Assembly: GCF_027580225.2 (NCBI RefSeq)
Contig: NC_073339.2
Span: 42,080,501 to 42,144,500 of the forward strand
DNA from: Misgurnus anguillicaudatus
Taxonomy: Eukaryota > Chordata > Actinopteri > Cypriniformes > Cobitidae
Reading direction: 5' to 3'
DNA: 64,000 nucleotides
The notes under the pieces are model-generated. The model was not told the DNA's origin, searched no databases, and saw only the letters and a program-made list of their open reading frames with translations. Each line of letters starts with the position of its first letter. Within the stretch, counting starts at the first letter, position 1. A program made the translations under genes and the position numbers. This document shows positions 57,791 to 64,000 of the stretch, piece by piece.

Positions 57791-59330
57791 ACTACAATAC
57801 AAATTTCTCGCTAGAAATGCAACCAAAAGTGAAAATATTACTTTATTTACACTAAATGTGTGCTCAGTTGCTTTCTTGCCCACCATTTTATTTTATCGAA
57901 CTCAACCAGGCTCGACCAATCCTGAGCATGCTCACGCATAGAATTGTGGGACAAAAGGATGTGCCTTGGTGCCTTTAATTATCTTCTATTTACACATTAT
58001 TTCTTTAATAATGCTAATTAAATGCTAACACAAAAATTAGGACATCTCATATTGATTAAACGAGAAGAATACTAACCATGTTTGTTTTCAGGAAGTCTGT
58101 AGTGTCTTCTGCAAGAAGGATAGCAAGACCACAGAGAACTACCGTCCACCGAGCACTTGACATCAGTGCTGTTCTGACAAATAATACATAAAACATTGAG
58201 ATCAACAGTGAGAACAGATTACTTAAAAGTTAGCAAATGGACTTAAACTATTTAAAACAAACAAACAAAAATACTTACTATTAGATACTCAAGAGAGCTT
58301 TTAAACTTTTCTTTCATTCAAAATCTTCAAAAACAATGTTTAGCAAGGGATGAGAACAATTCTTGCTTGAGGTTTTTGCTTGCGACTTGGTTGTACTCCA
58401 CAGTAACGTTACTATATTAAAGAAGGATAACAAAAGAACAACATATCAAGATTTAAAAAGTTTTGACATGCCCTAAATAAAATGTGTGTTAATTACCTGA
58501 CTTTCCATGAAGGGTATGCGCTCTCTTCAAAGAAACAAGCTCCTGCTAAATAATAATAATATACAATTAACAGTATATTGATTGATAGATACTAAAAAGC
58601 AATTGTAAAAACAACATTTTACGCATTCAATCTATAAACTTAAAACTTTTTATACAGCACATCTCTTATTTAACATAACTTGGCATTTTAAGGTATGAAG
58701 TTATTAATGTTTTTTCTCCAGAGGTGGGTAGAAACATGCTTACTGCATTACATTGACTTGAGTAACAATTTTGAAAGCACCTACTTTAAAATTGCTATTT
58801 TACCTTTTATAAGCAGTTCTAAGCATTTTCATGTAGTTTATTATTATAAACCACACCAACACGAATTATAAACTCACTACTTAAGCAGTTTTTCCATTGC
58901 ATACTTTTACTTTTACTCAAGCAGTTATTACTATAAGGCTTAACTTTAAACTTTTTATATAATTACATTTTTACTCAATCTACCTCTGCATATTAGTTAC
59001 TTATATCTGTTGAACGAAAATGTTTATCTTTAAACATACATGATTAGCAGTTGTTGGATTGCTAATTGTGATCAAATAGCATGCATCAGTTTTATTATTA
59101 CCGACAAAATATTACTGTTTACAAACTGTGATTGTAATATTGCGATAAAAACGTAGCAATTAAAAAATAAAAATGATATATAAGCACAAACTTACTTCCT
59201 CATGCTCTCATCCGACCATGTGCTGTTGTCGTCTTCTTCAGTTAACCACTCAGTTAAGCCACCACTTACTCCTTGGGAGCATTACTGCCACCTACTGTGC
59301 AGTCATCCTTTTTGAAAATACTTGAAATTT
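57791..59330. other. Interior of the CACTG element, no intact gene
   Basis: AT-rich DNA. TTTTCAGGAAGTCTGTAGTG near 58086 and neighbouring GC-richer sequence look weakly exon-like, but I find no extended frame. Confidence 0.35.
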
Positions 59331-59902
59331 TAAGTTGAGCTAAATTAATCTGTTAAGTTTAATCAAGTTGACTTGAGTTTGCATAGAAAAAAGTTGGGAT
59401 TACTTAGTTAAACTAAGTAAGGTTAACAAACTTAATTAAATAAGTTAAGTTTACTTAATCTTTTTAGTAAGCTCAGCTATTACATTTTACAGTGTACGCT
59501 GTTTGATGGGGATGTGAAGACGGGTCTCGATGTTAGGACCGGACCGCGTCCTCGTAGAAAATACACATATCTCTGTGAAGGCAAAGAGAGAAATGCAAAT
59601 CTACACGTCGCTCATCAGCCACGGGTCATAAAAATGCTCTCACTGCGTAAAAATGGTCTCTAAGTGCAGCCGCATTGAGGAGCCATATCATGACAGACAA
59701 AAGTAAACAGAAAGTTCGGTTCACGAGATCGGCAAATTTAACGAGGACCGATTGAGTCATTTAATGCCGTTATCGGCCGATACCGATCTGCGGCCGATCG
59801 ATCGGAGCATCCCTAGTAATTACATATGAATGAGCACAAACTTTTGAAAGAACACATGGGTTTTTGCTAAGAATTAACTCAAAAAAGTACACAGTAGAGC
59901 TT

Positions 59903-60701
59903 TTAAAAAAAAAATCGAGATAATTTACTCATCACCATGATATCCAAATTGTTGATGTCTTTCTTTGTTCAGTCGAGAAGAAATTGTTTTTTGTGGAAAA
60001 ACATTCCAAGATTTTTCGCATTTTAATAAACTTTAATGGACCCCAACACTTTACAGTTTTAATGCAGTTTAAAATTGCAGTTTCAAAGGATTCTAAACGA
60101 TTCCAAATGAGGCACTTTTAAACCATAACTTCTCGTCTTCCTCCAGTCGCGTGAAGTGCCTCGCGTAATAAAGAGGTAACGGATAACGTATGCAAAACTA
60201 CACCCCAGTTTTTACAAGTGTGGAGAAAGAGGATCGTTCCGACATTGTTGTATGTGGAACGATACTAATTAATGTCTTTGTGTCAGTTTATTGTTAAAAA
60301 TGGTCCACAAATGTGCGTTTCATATATATAACGTGACCTTTCGACGTTTTTACGCAATTACGTGAGGTCGCGCTGGCTTGTCACACAGCCGGAGGAAGAC
60401 GAGAAGTTGTTGTTTAAAAGTGTATATTTTTTATTTTTCTTGGCAAAAATGACAATTGTTTTGCTAGATAAGACCCTTATGCCTCATTTGAGATCGTTTA
60501 GAGTCCGTTGAAACTGCAATTTTAAACTGCATTAAAACTGTTAAGTGTTGGGGTCCATTAAAATGAGAAAAATCCTGGAATGTTTCCTCAAAAAACATAA
60601 TTTCTTCTCGACTGAACAAAGAAAGACATCAACATTTTGGATGAAATGATGGGAAGTAAATTATCTGGATTTTTTTTTAAGAAAATGGACTAGTCCTTTA
60701 A
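59903..60701 (+). mobile_element. Foldback family A copy 3, main part
   Basis: Continuation of the tip at 52801-52825. It holds GAGATAATTTACTCATCACC, the inverted arm ending TTAAGAAAATGGACTAGTCC, TTTAA at 60701, and the asymmetric core (CAGTTTTTACAAGTGTGGAG near 60208). The core is in the same orientation as copy 1. The arms have more substitutions than those of copies 1 and 2. Confidence 0.85.
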
Positions 60702-61050
60702 GGGGGCCATGGCGTTAAAATGTTAGCATTACCACTTTGTTGGTGTGAGCAAAAATAGGTCATTGAAATTTGGCTTTCCTTATGATGTTATAAGGATATC
60801 TTATTAGAATAATACCGCCCCCTTAATCTGCACTATCCAACCACTGCACTGCCGTTTAGTGCAGATAGAAAGAAAGAGAGAAAAAATTATTCACAGCACA
60901 ATTGAGTTTGAATTGCATCAAACCACCATCATTGTGATCAGTGTTTGCACTTCATCTGCTCATTTGCATTTTAAAAGACACACCCAAAACGACACATTTT
61001 TGTTCACACCTACAAAGTGGCAATGCTAACATTTTCATGCTATGACCCCT
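60702..61050. mobile_element. TTAAGGGGG-tipped MITE abutting family A copy 3
   Basis: TTAA at 60698-60701 (shared with the foldback end) and at 61051-61054. The ends GGGGGCCATGGCG and GCTATGACCCC are imperfect inverted tips. The interior (TAATACCGCCCCCTTAATCT, GTTTAGTGCAGATAG, TTAAAAGACACACCCAAAAC) matches 35237-35651 and 14179-14485. Confidence 0.7.
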
Positions 61051-61054
61051 TTAA

Positions 61055-62413
61055 ATGTGCTTGTATACATTTTCTTTCAACAAATCATTGAACTCGGACC
61101 GAATGCAATATTTGGACGCATGTGAACGTGTTTTGCATGCCAATGCACACCCTGTTCACACAGACATCATACATTATCAGCGCATTCACATCCCCCCTGG
61201 AAACTGAATTGACAACCTGCACAAGAGCCACAAAACGAAATACTTTTTTAAAACAAGAACGACAAAAAACATCTGGATCAGCAAAGAGCAAATCCTGAAT
61301 TAACATCGGTAACGTTTAACATCATGTGTTTTGAAGGACGCGTGGCTTTGAATGGCAATTTGAATGGAGGGTGGGATTGTGATTTCAGTGCTAGTACGCT
61401 ACATTTAAAAAAAAAATCGTATACCCTGCCATTAAACCGCAAATGGCCAATATTATGTCGATTTTTGCAAGATGTAATAAAAGTCATAGGTGTGCTTAAA
61501 ATGTGTCTGTGAAGTTTCAGCTCAAAATACAGAACATTTATGTATCATAGCTTTATCAAAGTTTTAGATGTTTGTGGTTTTGTTTTTACATACAAACAAG
61601 AGAGATATTCAAAGACTTTGCGTTGACAATTCTCAAGGGAACCTGTCAATGGCTCACAGTTTGACAAACAAAAGTGGAAAAACGAAGCAGTTCTCTTATT
61701 ATTTTCTCCCAGACAGAAATAGAAAAGAATTTCAGATTAGTTCCTTGATTGTTTAGGGATCACAGAATAACCAATACATTCCTCTAGGAGACTTTAGGAG
61801 AAAAAAATACAAGGATTGAATTCATTTATCTTAGAGTGCTTGCGCTTTAAAAACAACTCAATGCCAGTTATATGCTGAAAAAGAGAAAATAATTAGCCAT
61901 CTGTTCTCAACAGAGAGTGCACGTTCATAAAATCATTCATTATGATCAATTTCAGTCAGCTTTGTGAATTTTGCAATTCTTCAAGGCTTTGGGAACTACT
62001 AATGCGATTCTAAGTTTGCTGCAATACTGTTAGCGTTTAATTGGCCTTGCTGATTTACCAACAAAGAAGCCACAATGTCAATGAAATAAAAAAATAAATA
62101 CACTTCCAAGATTAATTGGTTCACACACTTTAACTGGTCACAACTTAAAATGTTATTTATGTTCTCCATTTAGCAAACCAGTTTTTGTACATGGGAATTT
62201 TGGTTAAATGTTTATTTTAATGACTAATGTGTTGAAACAACCTGACAACAGTTAATGTTTCTGTATAGTAATAAAACGTTACGTGTTTAATTTGGACCAA
62301 CACTACCCTTCTAAAACACATGCTTAGTACACATTTGGGGCAAACCCATGGTTATCTATGCAAATCAAACAAGGTAGGAAGTATGTTAACAAAACAAAAA
62401 GTGGTAACGCTTT
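61055..62413. other. About 1.35 kb unique-looking DNA
   Basis: No repeat structure. Overlapping frames of 62-73 codons on both strands at 61085-61512 have no motif. Confidence 0.4.
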
Positions 62414-63103
62414 CAGGGTTCTCACACCTTAGATAACTTCAAATTCAAGGACTTTCCAGGTCCAATACCCTCAAATTCAAGAATTAAATGTTACATTGTG
62501 CTACCTTTAAAGATACATTGTTACAGTTCCCTTGCGAGGGAACTCGCGCTGCGTCACTGCAGTGACATTTGGGGATGCCTCCAAGGTTAAGTGCATCTGA
62601 ATGTGTATATCAAATTCAACCAATGGTGAGGCTTAATGACAAAGACAGGGTGACGCGGGATTTGGGAAGTATATCGCTATCTGAAATATTGCCAAAGACG
62701 GCATTACAGGGATGCAGGAAGTATGGCAAGGGAGACGCAGCGTCTCGTTCCCTTCTCAGGGAACAACAGTTACATACATAACCCGAGACGTTTTTATTTG
62801 TCAAGCACAATTATGCAAAAAAGCATTTTGGTATGAATCAACATTCGCATACAAAAGATATAACCATTTGAAATGAACAGTTTAGCACGTGTGCTTAAAA
62901 AGTCTTTATTTTTATGATATTATCCAACACTACACAGGGAATAATATGGATTTTTTCGCAGAAAACTTCTTGCATAAAATATATTCAAGCACTTTCAATG
63001 ACCTGTATCTATGTATGTATATTTTCAAAAACTTTCCAGGGCCTTGAATTTCCCCCCCAGATTTACAAACTTTCAAGGATTTCAAGGACCCATGGGAACG
63101 CTG
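62414..63103. mobile_element. hAT-like element with nested MITE
   Basis: The left end CAGGGTTCTCACACCTTAGA and right end GACCCATGGGAACGCTG with repeated TTCAAGGA words just inside both ends (ATTCAAGGACTTTCCAGG; CTTTCAAGGATTTCAAGGAC), a pattern I associate with fish hAT elements. No clear TSD is visible. A 273-bp MITE interrupts it. Confidence 0.65.
62519..62791. mobile_element. TIR MITE with TGTTACAGTTCCCT ends, inside the hAT
   Basis: The left end TTACAGTTCCCTTGCGAGGG, AACTCGCGCTGCGTC and right end GACGCAGCGTCTCGTTCCCT, TCTCAGGGAACAACAGTTAC are inverted, each with its own small hairpin (CCCTTGCGAGGG; CCCTTCTCAGGG). It is a widespread cyprinid repeat from memory. The 70-codon frame is accidental. 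Confidence 0.75.
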
Positions 63104-64000
63104 AATAGCGCATTGCGTTAAGGTTATACATTGGAATCAAAGCAAGATATAAAATTCCCATACCAGCAGCCCACTGCAGACACGATTCCTAGACAACCTT
63201 TCTGACTGACATTTAAATCTATTACATTAAACGCTACCCAAGTCCTTTATAAGGTTGAGTGACAAATCAGCCAACGAATAAACTCAAATTAATCAATCAC
63301 CTAATAAACCTATCAAATTTGATAGGCAGTGATACTCACAGAAAACAGATAATATTTCCCTAGTACATAAATAATCTGTACTAATAAATGAATACAATAC
63401 ACCTAAACGCATAAGTATGCTTGTGTGAGATTGAGTAAACATTCGCTCCCAAACACAGCAATAATACCAGCTCGATGCAGACGCAGCGAAGCTTTTCCGC
63501 AACCTTAATTAAACAGCCTGAGGAAAACTGCAGATCAAATAACAAAAACTTAAATCCAATTATTACACTGTGTGTGTATGTGTGTGTCTATAAGGGAATA
63601 TTATTACAAAACATTATCCCAACTCACAAAGGAAGAGCATTAATTAAAGATAAATTACATCTGCAGGTACACCATGCATGAGCATGCAGTTTTGCATCGC
63701 ATTAATAGCACTTTTTAATAATATACACTCCTGTCCAAAATTAGAAACAATGTCTTCTCATTTGCATTAAATGACGGATGACTACCATCGTGATGCGCAA
63801 TGATAAATGTGAATTTTCTAAGATAGCTTGCGAAAATACTGCACAACTCGCACTATTAAAACTTAATGAAGTCTAAAAATAGTTTTTTTACTCGGAAAAG
63901 CCAACAGGCATCAGACGGGCATCAAAAATAAAACCAGACACAAATTGGTTTGTAGTGTGAACATTAAATAATAAACCCAATGCAAACCACATTATGTACA
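63104..64000. other. No gene; possible Tc1-like tip near 63725
   Basis: TATACACTCCTGTCCAAAAT at about 63722 resembles the terminus of a fish Tc1/mariner-like element, but no internal sequence supports it. The rest is AT-rich and featureless. Confidence 0.4.

Larger units (their letters stand above)
54858..59494. mobile_element. CACTG-ended element, 4.6 kb (EnSpm/CACTA-like tips)
   Basis: The ends CACTGTAAAATGTAATAAG and AGCTATTACATTTTACAGTG are inverted, with TA on both outer sides. Subterminal regions on each side carry many AAGTAAGTT/AACTTACTT-like words, the dense subterminal repeat pattern of CACTA-type elements. The interior holds a long AC microsatellite, a foldback element and 57739-57790. 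No intact transposase is visible. Superfamily is tentative. Confidence 0.75.
54232..59815. mobile_element. hAT-like element with perfect 8-bp TSD, hosting a 4.6 kb insertion
   Basis: The ends TAGGGATGCTCCGATCAGG and CGATCGGAGCATCCCTA are inverted. GTAATTAC is duplicated exactly at 54224-54231 and 59816-59823. Subterminal GCCGATACCGAT repeats occur near both ends. Without the nested 54858-59494 element its own length is about 950 bp, so it is a non-autonomous hAT. Confidence 0.9.
52826..59902. mobile_element. TTAA-inserted element (AGCTCCACTGTG tips), itself heavily nested
   Basis: The left tip AGCTCCACTGTGTAGGATCT and right tip GTACACAGTAGAGCT are inverted. TTAA flanks both (52822-52825, 59903-59906). 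Removing the hAT at 54232-59815 leaves roughly 1.5 kb of original element plus a probable further insertion starting near 52937. The subterminal region is related to the MITE at 36119-36554. Confidence 0.85.

Noticed and set aside
62414..63103. 8-bp TSD for the hAT at 62414
   Set aside because: Flanks AACGCTTT and AATAGCGC do not match, so no TSD is claimed although the tips look hAT-like.

Overview
This window looks like intergenic or intronic nuclear DNA from a teleost fish, very probably a cyprinid (carp/zebrafish group). It is AT-rich and has vertebrate microsatellites. It is filled with short terminal-inverted-repeat (TIR) DNA transposons, hAT remnants, Tc1/mariner relics and tRNA-derived SINEs of kinds I associate with cyprinid genomes. 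I find no convincing intact protein-coding gene, rRNA, functional tRNA or CRISPR array. The longest open frames (up to 160 codons) lie inside inverted-repeat elements, microsatellites or unrecognised DNA and look like chance frames. The only gene-like trace is a broken reading frame on the minus strand at 28271-28985.

Layout. 1-6.9 kb: TIR elements, including a three-deep nest (1728-2701), two abutting elements (2781-3857) and a SINE split by a hAT insertion (6405-6832). 6.9-12.0 kb: a 5 kb satellite array with a 55-bp unit, containing a nearly exact 2.05 kb internal duplication offset by 2608 bp. 12-18.4 kb: unique DNA with a small direct duplication, then a mixture of two Tc1/mariner relics, a hAT and several MITEs (miniature inverted-repeat transposable elements). 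18.4-20 kb: a stack of four elements whose target-site duplications (TSDs) can be read directly. 20-31.8 kb: a 0.9 kb TIR element, two foldback elements, microsatellites, the pseudogene trace and a composite repeat with an insertion. 31.8-50 kb: SINEs, a truncated mariner, several hATs, a tandem run of three MITEs, inverted dispersed repeats and long unique stretches. 50-61 kb: a hAT with a perfect 8-bp TSD, then an insertion nest at least five levels deep (52801-60701). 61-64 kb: unique DNA and a hAT carrying a nested MITE.

The parts do not form an operon or pathway. The shared logic is insertion history. Many elements end in TTAAAG-type tips with TTAA TSDs, resembling the T2/Kolobok MITE group. 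Others use TAA or TTA (PIF/Harbinger-like), 8 bp (hAT), apparently 5 bp (hAT-like), or TA. Several insertions can be ordered in time because a second copy in the same window preserves the empty site. Family names are from memory of fish repeats and were not checked against a library.
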